A stretch of DNA of 64,000 bases from Choanephora cucurbitarum. Taxonomy: Eukaryota; Mucoromycota; Mucoromycetes; Mucorales; Choanephoraceae. Position numbers and translations under genes: made by a program. The stretch spans positions 372,001 through 436,000 of the forward strand of contig JAIWNI010000002.1 of NCBI GenBank assembly GCA_025331435.1, read 5' to 3'. Every line of letters starts with the position of its first letter. The first letter of the stretch is position 1. The notes under the pieces are model-generated. The model was not told the DNA's origin and did no database searches. It saw nothing but the letters and a program-made list of their open reading frames with translations. This document shows, in pieces, positions 22,297 through 32,763 of this stretch.

Positions 22297-22560
22297 TCAA
22301 GTCCAACCCATCCTGATTATGATATCGATACTTACGCAAAAGGCTAACGCTGCTTCAGATATACTTTTCTGTTCCTTTTCTAATTGGCTTTGTCCATGTT
22401 GGCTTTCTTTCAACTTAAGAGATATGGCTGCATTAGGAAAACACAGGCTTTTTCTATAATCACCTGCAGCCTCTTTTAGATTAATACAGCATCTCAAAAA
22501 ACGAAGATATGTTTCAATAACCGTCTTTTCAATCTCTATGGCTAGATGAGAAATTAGGCC
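22297..22560 (-). pseudogene. Orphan exon-like fragment, unknown
   Basis: The open minus-strand frame encodes LISHLAIEIEKTVIETYLRF, then LRCCINLKEAAGDYRKSLCF, and ends at a good donor (TTTTGC|GTAAGT at about 22338). The downstream exon would fall in or beyond the MITE, so the gene is probably truncated or interrupted. The family is not recognised. Confidence 0.3.
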
Positions 22561-22669
22561 GCTTGCACGTCAAACGCCTTTTTCAGATTACTTAAAGAAA
22601 GCAAAACTCTTTATGTCGTATTGTAAAAAAAAAAAAATATCACTGTAAATATATATTTTATTGTGTAGT

Positions 22670-23990
22670 CTAAAAATTGTAGACAAAGCAACATTGCTTT
22701 TTTGAGTTCTTACAGTCGCTCATAAGCTCCTCAACACAATCCAGAGGCAAAGTGGGCGAATGGACTTCTTCATCTTCATCCTCATCGTCTTTCTTTTGAA
22801 GGCAATGATTCTGGTATACTTGCACAATGTAGCCAAGCTGGTTTAGTAGCTCCAGTGACAAATCGAAGCTTGCAAGTGTGAAAGGAAGAACAAAAGAAGC
22901 AAACTCGGTCATAGCATAAAGCTTCTTTCCTTCCAGACAAGTTAAGTAAAAAAAGAACGAAGAATCAACCACTTGGGCAGACATGACTGCATTTATCTTG
23001 GATGTCTTGATCGCATTCTTTGAAAAGCAGGCCAAGCGGTAGGTGTCTTTATATATAGAGTGAGTAGCCTCACGGACAGCATACTTCGCCTTGATCTCGC
23101 CATAAAAAGCAGAGAAGAGTGGTGTGCCAGTCTGATTGAAATGATCATTTCGATAATCTGGTCTTTGATTATCATTGTTTTCTTTGACATTGGCACTATT
23201 TAACAGGATTAGTGATCTGTACTCCTCCAATCAATTAGCCAACTTACTTGAAAGGCTCAACGTTCTCAAACATGAACAGACCAGACAGAACAGGATGTAC
23301 ATAAGAGCATGTCAGCTTTGACTCTTGAATTCTGCCATGGTGTGGCAACACCACTTCACGTCCACTATATATCAAAACTTTAGTTATTTCCTCAACTCGA
23401 ACAAAGTTAAACAACAACTTACAGGTTTTTCACCGCTTGCAGTACATTCACCAAGTACTTTTTTTCTTTATTTTTTTTTTGTAATATGATCAAGTCATAT
23501 TCAAATTCAACAACATCTTTTGTCTGTTTGTATCTCTATGAACATATTTTAGTTTTCTTTATATAAATTAGCTATCTTATATGTCTAACTCACTGTTATT
23601 GCTTCTGATACTTCTGCGTATGTTTCCACAGGGAAGCGCTCAAGACCCAATACAGCTTTGTCTTTTTGTACAGCATGAAAGTCTGTCAAAAATGACTTTC
23701 TCAAGGGTGCATCATTCAGGTAGTGAGGCTTCAGGAGTAAAACTCCAGAAAGCAAACTATAGCAATGAATGATAGCTAGATATGCGAAAATATTATTTAG
23801 GCAACACGCGAACATACGGGAGATAAAGCAAGTCTTCTTGCCAGTGGCAATTGTCAGCCTTTTTTGACAAATGCAACTTGCTCTTCTGCATGCCATTGTT
23901 GATGATGGCGTCAACATTCTTGCTGTTCATCATCGCGTCTTGAACTAGAACTTTGTTCAAGTCCCAGCTTACAAGAGAACTATGATATTT
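22670..23990 (-). CDS. Mucoromycota-specific hypothetical protein (5' end lost or displaced by LINE fragment)
   Basis: At least five exons are linked by consistent GT-AG sites. They encode SWDLNKVLVQDAMMNSKNVD, then PLRKSFLTDFHAVQKDKAVL followed by GLERFPVETYAEVSEAI, then KYLVNVLQAVKN, then GREVVLPHHGRIQESKLTCS, and finally the long exon 23213-22670 (LFSAFYGEIKAKYAVREATH; KLYAMTEFASFVLPFTLAS) ending QCCFVYNF. I recall this layout ('YAEVSEAI ... VVLPHHG ... GEIK ... F.ELS.I.LP') as a large, lineage-expanded family of uncharacterised Mucorales proteins. The GEIK element resembles the E-x-K part of PD-(D/E)XK nuclease folds, but that is only a suggestion. The expected N-terminal exons are missing: upstream sequence runs directly into a LINE reverse-transcriptase fragment on the same strand. 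Confidence 0.5.
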
Positions 23991-24906
23991 ATATCAGTAC
24001 CTGCTGTGGGTAGCCCGGGTGAACTCGGTCATAGGCCTTCTCTGGGTCGAGTAACATAGCTACTTGAGGAGACAAAGATTTGGAAGCACGTAAGGTAGCC
24101 ATCAAAGTGTGGTTAAGCCAACCATTGTCTGAGATGAAACGGTTAGGCATAAAACCAGTCTGATAAGGATTAATCAGCTCAGAAAGCACTAGGTTAAACC
24201 GATTAGCTAATAGCTTCGTGAAAATCTTGGCATCAACATTTATCAAAGACAGCGGACGCCAGTTTTGTGATAAAGTAGGATCCCCTTTTTTGAACAGCAA
24301 GACCATGCGAGTGAAATTCCAGGACGATGGGTAAGAGGAGTGAAGCGCGTCGCACAAGATAGCTAACAGAAGCCGGAGGATACCTTTATGCCGAGGGATC
24401 AGGAACTGATACAACTCGAAAGGCAGACCATCCAGTCCAGGGCTTTTTCCAGTGGGGCTATGCTTAAGAAGGGCTAACAAGTCGTCATCCACAAAAGGAT
24501 CCAACAGCATATGTTGATCTTCGTCAGAGAGAACAACGCTTTGCGGAATGGAATCCAGCAACTCATCTACTGTCGATTGATCAATAGGATCTGGAGTGTA
24601 TAAAGCCGTATAGAAAGAACGGGCCTCCCGCAGCATTCCCGACGTAGTTGTAATAGAAGCGCCAGTGTTGGAATCAGTTAAGCTCTGGATAGTCTGTTGT
24701 CGCTGGCGATGCTTCAAGGTTTGGTGAACAATACTAGCAGCTCTGCGGTTTAAGAGCTCTGTTTCAAAGTCTGGGGCTTGAAAGATGACCTTTGGGACGT
24801 ACTTGACGGTACTGTCCTGATGGTGAGATCTGGAAGATAGTGGAACACGCAACTGATGACCCCTTTCGGCCACCTTTGCCCAAGGTATTTCACCTGGAGC
24901 TGACAT
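23989..24906 (-). pseudogene. LINE (non-LTR) reverse transcriptase fragment
   Basis: The open frame of about 300 residues covers the linker and first half of a non-LTR reverse transcriptase: SPTGKSPGLDGLPFELYQFL, LFKKGDPTLSQNWRPLSLIN, YQTGFMPNRFISDN, and the motif-A aspartate in LLDPEKAYDRVHPGY. It stops there, so the catalytic YADD motif, the thumb and any RNase H are absent. No upstream endonuclease is visible. It is therefore truncated at both ends. Loss of the 3' half is unusual for a LINE insertion, which normally loses its 5' end, so a later deletion or recombination at about 23990 is likely. It lies immediately upstream, same strand, of the Mucorales-type gene. Confidence 0.85.
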
Positions 24907-24929
24907 AGGGTGTAGTCGAGAAGTATTAA

Positions 24930-25391
24930 TAGGTAGGTCTTTTATTATTTATAAGCTTAAAGACATACTCAAACTACAAAACGCGAAAGAAAACTTTTTT
25001 TTTGTATAAAGTGTAGACTTTTATTATATTAATTAAATCTCAAACAATGAAGTTAGTACAAAGAGAGCTTATTGATTTTTTATTTCACGCGAATTGGATT
25101 TTTGGAAACCGCCAAATGATTTTCGAAATCCGCCATTTGGGACCGTAAGCACTGTATTTCATACATCAGGACACATTAGATCATCACTCCTCCCTTGATT
25201 TAAGGTTGAGAGAGAATGAATGAAATTCGACAATAACAATGACTTCAGTCATAGTGACCATTTACGGAAACGGCATAAAATGTCACGTTATGCTGTTGTT
25301 CATACACACCTATTACATCGCCATTTTTTCTATTTTACTTTCTCTCTCTTTTTGTTTCCTTTTGTTATCAAGTAAAAAATAATAATCTCTT
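24930..25391. other. Intergenic / promoter of the Tyr-rich gene
   Basis: AT-rich flank of the LINE fragment. A short imperfect inverted pair (AACCGCCAAATG and CGCCATTTGG) occurs near 25100-25140. CT-rich sequence before 25392 is compatible with a core promoter. Confidence 0.4.
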
Positions 25392-25841
25392 ATGGGTACT
25401 GTAAATAGTATAGATGATCCTTACGCTTATTACAATAGCAACTATATGTCTGAGGTAACAGAACAAAAGAGAGAGTCGAGTTTAGAGTGTTTCTTATGGT
25501 TTATGTATTAGCTTGATAGATATTATCGTAGATACTATCCTCAATACTATAACTCTCAGCCACCGTATTACCCTTCCACAAATGCTGCTGCTTCTTATTA
25601 CAACAATTCATTATACCAACAACCTTACTATCCCCCGATACCTAATAGTTACAGCGCGCCTGGCTACAACAATATGATGTATAATTCCTTACTCTCTCAG
25701 AATTACTATAGTTCGCCTTACTCTTTTAACAGCAATAATATGTACATGAACAGTATGCCAACATCATTTCAAGGTGGGGCAGGTGGGAACATGTACGGCT
25801 ATCCTTATTATCCAAATTATCCTCAAAGGACCTATCTTTAA
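25392..25841 (+). CDS. Small Tyr/Asn-rich low-complexity protein
   Basis: There are two exons, 25392-25454 and 25512-25841, with a 57-nt intron (GAG|GTAACA to ATTAG, phase 0), giving 130 residues. It starts MGTVNSIDDPYAYYNSNYMS. Tyrosine, asparagine, proline and serine dominate the rest (YYRRYYPQYYNSQPPYYPS; PYYPNYPQRTYL at the C terminus). There is no signal peptide, membrane segment or recognised domain. The composition resembles prion-like or condensate-forming disordered regions, or a structural Tyr-rich protein. The frame stays open through both exons despite extreme composition bias, which supports a real gene. A function cannot be assigned. The other acceptor (GATAG at 25520) would run straight into a stop. 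Confidence 0.6.
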
Positions 25842-28361
25842 TACTGTAAGAAAATAATTTTAGAGTAAATAATTCTTGTCAAAGTTCGTAATAAACACAC
25901 ACACACACATTCAACACATGCCGCAGTTAAATGTATTGTGAGTGATACGGCAAGTGTTTCATGCTAAGGCAAGCATTGTGATTGGCTGATTTGGTTTAAT
26001 ATAAGCCATGAATGATAGTCAAATTCATATGCTTCATTTGACCTATCCTTTTTTTTCTCTTTTATGGTGAACATATCCCTTATGTTTCATTTGGTATCCA
26101 TGTCTGCTGATTTGGTCTTAAGGGTATGTTCATCTTTAGGATGCCATCTAGACTTCAAAATGTATCAGTAGCATTACATAGCAAACTTTGGTTTAGTTTC
26201 TCAAGTAACTGAAATCAACGTTTTAAGTACAATGAAGTATATGAGCTTATATTTATTCAAAAAAAGCTTACAAAGAAGATTCAGTCCGATGTTGAGCAAA
26301 TTGACCAGACTTCCAATATTAAAAGTATTACTCGAGATAGGATTGCCTCCAAACGTATACCAGTGGGCAGTTGAGATTCTCCTTTTTCCTCTCTGATGAG
26401 CTTCATTGTCAATCATACATTTAGTTTCACGTTTTAAATGATTTGCCCATGATGATCACTTTAAGCATTCGGTAAAGGGAGAGCGTAATATTAACATCAT
26501 TACCTAAATTGACAACAATTCAAGTTGATAGACGAACGGATGATACCTTCTGTACCAATAGGAGAGAGACAATGAAAACAATACGTGTAAAACCCAAGAC
26601 TATGCGCTTCACTGATGCGTGGGTCTAGTCTGTTTGATAGAGCAATTGAGAAGAGACAGAGTTAGTTGGTTTTTTCTTTTTTGTTTTCATACTTGCGTTT
26701 GTACTTCCTTTCACCTTCCTTTTCCTGTTCTTTACTTGATCTATTTTTTTTATAGAAAGTTGATAACCAAAAAGGTATGTCGTAATATGCTATTTTACTT
26801 TAACTTTGTGATACTTGACGAATTCACTTGCATGTTTGTGGGAGCATAAAACCAATTAAAGTCTTTGTTCGATTTTACCAAGTTTATGCCCAACTTGCAA
26901 TGAAAGAAAAAGAAATTGGGTTTACCTATAATGGGTTATCATAAACAACCGAGTATGTAAAATAGCAGTGGTTGACTATCACCTCGCTTATACTCTTTTA
27001 TTTTCGATTTATGCTGGCAATTTTAACGTATTGGTAGATCTTGTGAGCCTTATGTGTAACAAGCATAAGCAATGAATTTCTTTCTTAATTACTGTGGCAT
27101 GTTAAAGACATGAGAATTTACTGGTCATCATTATTGTCATTTATACTGCTTAATTCAGTATACAATTGCTACTTGATACCATGCATTTCTTGTTTTTTTC
27201 TTCTTTTGAAAAGAATGAAGTATACTTAAAACACTCTTAGGACTTGCAGAGTAAGAGATCGAAATAAAATGATGAGGCTATGTATTTGCCTTCTTTCTTA
27301 TTATCTCTTGAGGCCTTTTTAATGTCTCACAAATGCAACGTAAACCATTGTATATGCCTCATGTGCTTGTTTATCCAGTCTAAATTTGTACATCTTAATT
27401 CAATAGCATATTGCAATTTACATATAGGAAAAGCTAAAATGTCTGTCAAACTAGGCCTTGAAGCGCTTACTGCTTTGTTCATTTAATTTACTTTGAGTGA
27501 AACTGAACCAGGTTGTTGGTAAATGGAAGTCTTTTCTTATACTCTATTTTTGACTGGCCTATAACTTTATGCGATTCATTGAAGCCTGTATACACTTTAT
27601 TTACAAGGACTTTATGACCTTTGAACTCAACGGTTACATGAGTAGAAAATGACAGATTTCAATTTCTATAAACAACTGAAAGCACATTATTTCCCATAAA
27701 GCTAAAAGAGATGAATCATAACAATAGCTCAGTCAACTTTGTCATTCAAAATGGTTTTAAGTTTCACAAAAGATCAAAATAATGCACAATCATTTAAAGA
27801 TGGAACTTGTCGTTTATTGAGGCTGTAACTATCAAAATTGAACTAGGATTCTCAAAGGAGTTAGGCATTGCTAATTCCGCGAACTGAAATTGACCTAGAA
27901 AAAAAAGCCACTACAGCTTGAACATTCTTTTGAACTGAATGCTTGGCAACTAGGACTTTAATGTTGAACACAATTTGTTGATGATAGGAACACAAAAGAA
28001 AAAATATTCTCGAAATGACAACTGAAAAAGCCTAACAATTATTCATGACTTATGAATCAATGCATATATTTCATCAATTTGAAAGCTTCTATTTAGCCTG
28101 AAAGGGCAAATATGCCTGGCATTGCTCAAACAAGCTTCTGCCGGACAAGCTCAAATAAGGAAATACATCTATCCATTCAATATACACATTGAATTCTAAA
28201 TCAAACATATTTTTAGTGACGAATCAGTCTTTGGTGTCAGCCTGAGCCGTGTTATGACTGTCATTGCTCAGCCCGAAATGAGAGCTAGCATGTTGTTTGG
28301 GGAAAAGAAAAAGTAAAAAGAGAAGGAAAAAGAAAAAGATAGCGTTCTAATCAAATAAAAA
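25842..28361. other. Long intergenic region
   Basis: About 2.5 kb of AT-rich DNA. It contains a short (CA)n run near 25895-25910 and scattered short open frames such as 26619-26849 and 27280-27486, without splice signals or recognisable protein motifs. No tRNA-like cloverleaf or promoter box was recognised. It may contain UTRs or unrecognised non-coding RNA. Confidence 0.5.
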
Positions 28362-28868
28362 ATGGAGCGAACTACGCTCTATTATTCATCCTTTGTAATG
28401 TCAGATATGCCTGAGTTACATAAAGAAATTAAAGGCCTACTTTTTTTTTTGGTTTGCACAATGCCTCTGCACATCTCTCAGATCCGATTGATAATCAAAA
28501 GAATATACCTCTACCTTCTGTCATCTTCTTTAATATTTTGTCCCATAGAACATTTTACATTTATGGTCAAGAGTTGCGTAATCAAAATCATAAAAAAGTT
28601 TTTCTTCTTTTCTAATTCAAGAATGATTGATGTTTTTGACGGCTTCCTTTGTGTAATCTTAGCTGGACTTTTATGAGTGCCTTTCAATAAGATTTGCTTG
28701 AATTTCTGTTTATTTCCCATAAACAGTGTACTAACTTGGCTATTTCCTTAAGTTGGTAATGCCATTATCGGTTGTTACACAAAGCAGACTAACGCCAAGG
28801 CTGCTAGGCTCAAAAGAAAAACGGAAGAGGCCATTGCAAATCAACTCCAGCCAATGGAAAAGGACTGA
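28362..28868 (+). CDS. Possible small multi-exon gene, C-terminal exon best supported
   Basis: The last exon (about 28753-28868) follows an exact TACTAAC branch-site motif (about 28729) and a CTTAAG acceptor. It encodes GNAIIGCYTKQTNAKAARLK, then RKTEEAIANQLQPMEKD and a stop. Upstream pieces look exonic (IDNQKNIPLPSVIFFNIL at about 28490-28545; MIDVFDGFL at about 28623), but their joining is uncertain. The C-terminal exon reads like a small membrane-anchored protein with a charged tail. The family is not recognised. Confidence 0.35.
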
Positions 28869-29205
28869 TTACCAATGTTACATATAGACGAACTTTAATA
28901 CAAAGTGATATAGACCTTGAGGATTTTCTCTTGTTATCTTCCTTTCTGTTCCTCTCTCCTCCTCAAATGATGTCAGTAGTTACAGGAGCAAAAGCAATTT
29001 AAAGTGCGCTAAACAATGGTGTGTTTCATTATAGGTCCTTCCTCTAGTTCTGGTTGATCTAGTAGACGGAGGTAATACAAAGCACAGCCATTGGAAGTTG
29101 TAACTTGAGCAATTCAAACGCCGATATAAAAGCTATAAAAATAGTAACCGTGTTTCTCTTTCTTTTTTTTTTCTCCTCTTGTCTTTCTTGGCTACTGAAT
29201 TATTT
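28869..29205. other. Intergenic, 5' region of the next gene
   Basis: Spacer containing the presumed promoter and T/C-rich leader (about 29150-29190) of the PMQQQ-repeat gene. No other feature was seen. Confidence 0.5.
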
Positions 29206-31870
29206 ATGAGACACTTGATCAATCACCGCAAAGAACAGAAAACTTTAAAGCTTGCAAAAAAGCTTCAAGAAGAGGCAGATAAAGAATGGGAGAAAGAGTT
29301 CAATAAAAGAAGAGAACAAGAGCTCAATGACGAAGCAATTGCTAAAGCATTACAGGCACAGCTTGAACAAGAAGGAAGACAGCAATCTTCTCCTGCAACC
29401 TCTCCTGTACAGAACAATACACCTCCTCCATTACCTAATAAGCCTAGAGGATATCATCCTGTCAATAATGGTAGGCTTAAGATATAGTGCTAATTGAAGA
29501 GACTGTTGTACTGATTCTTTTAACAGAAACTCGCCCTTCTTCAGTATCACCTCCTCTTACACCACTCTATCGACTCCCTAATTCATCTACATCTTCATCC
29601 ACACCCCCATCCAATTCAGAGCAGCCTTCATTGCCGCCTCGTCAGCCCAAGAAAAACTTGTATCAACCTGAAGTGCAACATCGCTTGCAATCACCTACAC
29701 CTTCCCCTAGCACAGTGTTTTATCAAGATGTACCAGGTTTAAGGCCTTTATCTGCACTTGATCCAAAATCACCTGCTGAACCAATGTATAAACCAAAAAG
29801 ATCATCACCGCCACCAGCCATTACTATCAAGTCTCCTGTATTAAGTATACCCAACAATTTACCCACCGAGAACTCCATGTCTATGCCTGTTCCTGCCATG
29901 TCACCACCACCACAACAACAACAGGCATCTAATAGCTTTTATGCATCAAGGCCTCAACATTTACCTCATCATCATTCTGATCCTTCTCCTTTGAATCAAC
30001 AACATCAACAGCAACATATTTATTCAAACAACCCTACATCACCTCCTCCCGGAGTAACATTACCACTAAACGTAAACGCTATAATACAAAACTCGTCATC
30101 TCCAACACATTCTTCTCAGCCTTCACTACATCACTACCCATCATCTCCTCCATCAAATGCACCTTTTTACTTGAGGCCTGCTATTCACGAATCCGTCTTA
30201 TCCTTAAATAATATGCATATACAACCAATGCAACAACAACCAATGCAACAACAACCAATGCAACAGCAGCCAATGCAACAGCAGCCAATGCAACAGCAGC
30301 CAATGCAACAGCAGCCAATGCAACAGCAGCCAATGCAACAGCAGCCAATGCAGCAACAGCCAATGCAGCAACATCCAGTCCAACAACATCCAGTCCAACA
30401 ACAGCCAATGCAACAACATCCAGTCCAACAACAGCAGATGAACTCAAACAACCCTTACTTAGCTAATCGGATGATGTCAACACAGCAAATTCCTCTTAAG
30501 CAAGCATACTCTGACTCAGTCTTATCATTAAAGCCAGATGAAAACGAAACCAATGACTATAAGAAGGATGATCCAAATGTAAATAACAGCAACGATACCA
30601 CTAGAGGCCATGTGCGGGACAGATTATTAAATAGGCCACCCACACCAATGGAATCTGCCACTATAGAACATGCCCAGTTTTCGGATGAAGAGTCTGATGT
30701 TGATTACTCAGATATGATTTACCAACGTAAGGACAGTGATTGTTCAGTAAAACCTGTACAAAATCAAACAACAACTGAACAAAATGGGTACACTGAAGAA
30801 AATGAAAGTGAAGAGGATGAAGAGGATGACAATTGGAAGGATACCGCTATTGATCCATTTGCGGATGTATTTGATCTACAAGAATCGCATGATCCCAAAG
30901 CAACCACAGCAACAATGATTAATGCAGATAACAATGCGGACGAGAAGAAACCTACCGTTGAAATTCTCGATCCAACTTTATTGTCGCGAAAGGCGACAAA
31001 GATATCAACAGAAAAAGAGAGCATTGCAAAAGCAATCTCAGGTGGACCCAGAATGTATGAAGAGAAAGAAAGCAACGAGATCGAAGTGCGATCACCATCG
31101 TATCATCCTATACCTACACAGACTTTGAATATGCAGCCTGTTGCTTTGCAGCCTGTTGCTTTACATCCTAAACCATTGGTCGAGATTGACTTGCTTGCCC
31201 AAGAGCAACCACCCGTGCTTCCTACAAATATCTTAAGAGCTAGTAAGCCTCCGACTATGTCGTCAAACAATCCATACAATAAGTCGCAACATGTTCAGAA
31301 GCAACATCGTAAGGAATACATCTATATTGATTGCTTTCTTTGTCTATTTAACTCATATTTATCAAATTTATAGCTGTTCCTGCAACAGACTACGGATACT
31401 TCAAGGATGAAGAAAAGAGTCCGTTTGAGCGCAAATCACTACCCAACTTACCAGTAGCAAGTAAGTCAATGCATTTAGTTTGAATGAATGACCAAACTGA
31501 CTTTTTATTAGGCTCAGATGAGGATCGTCATATCACAGTGTCAAGCATCAATCCAGGACAGCGTGTGTGGATTCGTATCAAGCCAAGAGATACCGGAAAG
31601 GCACTAGCTGAGCGTATTCATTATGTTGCGTCTTATCAGACCCGAAGAGTTACAAAAATTACAACCACTAGCGGCAGAAACGTACCGATAGATAACACAC
31701 CATTATTTGATAATTGGGATGAAATTCTCAGCTTTAGAAATGGCGAGCCTTGGCGAGTTGAATGGGTACCGATAGAAAATCCATATGTTGATCTTATTAG
31801 TGAAGGAAAAGGGCTCATGCAAAAACTGAAAGCTAATTTCAAAGGTTCCTCATCTTCAAATGACAAATAA
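29206..31870 (+). CDS. Pro/Gln-rich protein with C-terminal conserved domain (adaptor-like)
   Basis: There are four exons, 29206-29470, 29527-31308, 31374-31460 and 31512-31870, all joining in phase (830 residues). The N terminus is a charged amphipathic helix (LAKKLQEEADKEWEKEFNKR). A long disordered Pro/Ser/Gln region carries SH3-ligand-like proline runs (TPPPLPNKPRG, SLPPRQPKK) and a PMQQQ tandem repeat. Acidic stretches follow (ENESEEDEEDDNWKD). The last about 115 residues form a compact domain (SINPGQRVWIRIKPRDTGKA; FDNWDEILSFRNGEPWRVEW) that I think is shared by other Mucoromycota proteins but cannot name. The layout suggests a scaffold or adaptor, perhaps in endocytosis or actin control. 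That is inference only. The start is the first ATG in the helix-coding exon. Confidence 0.75.
30223..30437 (+). repeat. 15-bp coding tandem repeat (PMQQQ)
   Basis: About ten near-identical copies of CCAATGCAACARCAR encode PMQQQ units, followed by degenerate HPVQQ units. Third-position CAA/CAG differences fall in blocks, which suggests recent expansion by slippage. It creates spurious long antisense frames on the minus strand. Confidence 0.9.
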
Positions 31871-32763
31871 AGTTGTATAAAACAATAAGAGCATTCAAAG
31901 TGTTCCTAGTTACATTATATTTCCTCCGAAACATACTACCGTTTACTACTTGTCTTATGAGCACTTTTGAAATACTTTGGCTTGACGAGTACAAGTAGAC
32001 ACTGTTCTTGTCTGTATTTTGAGTAAGAGCTCTAAAATGTGCCTATCGTAAGGAATGCTTTCATAGTTTCCGACCAAAGTCTAAATTTAAGGTTTCTTGG
32101 CAACATTCTTTATTACACTTGCTTTTGCTTGCATCTCATCTTATACAAACACGTTTTTTTTTGGATTACTTGACGCTCTTTTGTTTACAACAAAGCAGTT
32201 CCGTCGCTCGTTTTTTCTTCTCTCTTTCCTCTTACGGAAGCTTTTATCATTTTGAGCTTTATTTGAGCCTGTGTCAAGCTAATTTTACTTTTAATCATCA
32301 CAAGCGAAAGATGTATACCAATTTTGTATTTGGTCACTGCATTATTTGGCCAAGAGGAGGCGATTGAACTTTTAAATGAATTTGTTTTCGTTCTTGGCGA
32401 AACTGATGACGATTTAATATAGATTAGACAAACACATCTTTTTTTATAATAATGATCTAAAAGTTGAACTTCACAAGAAAAGTCAATTACCAGATTCGTT
32501 GCATACAGTCTATTGCCAAATATAGTGTAGTAGTACATACATATGTTCATCACAATATATATGCTACAACAACAGACAAGATAGTTTCAACTGATTGTAT
32601 AAAAAAAAAGGCATTATCATGCTATAACAGCGTTTGGGAATAGGCAACAGATAAAGAAGAAGCAAGAAACAAGAGATAGCCGGTTAAAGATGATAACAAT
32701 GAATGATAAATAAGCCAATTCCCTTCTTCTCTTCTCTTTCTTCTCTGTTTTATTTTATTGTTA
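31871..32763. other. Intergenic between two convergent genes
   Basis: About 0.9 kb holding the 3' ends of the PMQQQ gene (+) and VPS26 (-). A short open frame at 32119-32367 has no supporting structure. A/T-rich; nothing else recognised. Confidence 0.5.

Noticed and set aside
26570..26850. Possible small gene starting MKTIRVKPKTMRF near 26574
   Set aside because: It meets a stop after 18 codons and needs an unexplained +1 shift to continue; no splice signal fits.
30181..30451. Three long Cys/Leu/Ala-rich open frames on the minus strand
   Set aside because: They are antisense readings of the PMQQQ tandem repeat and have no independent support.
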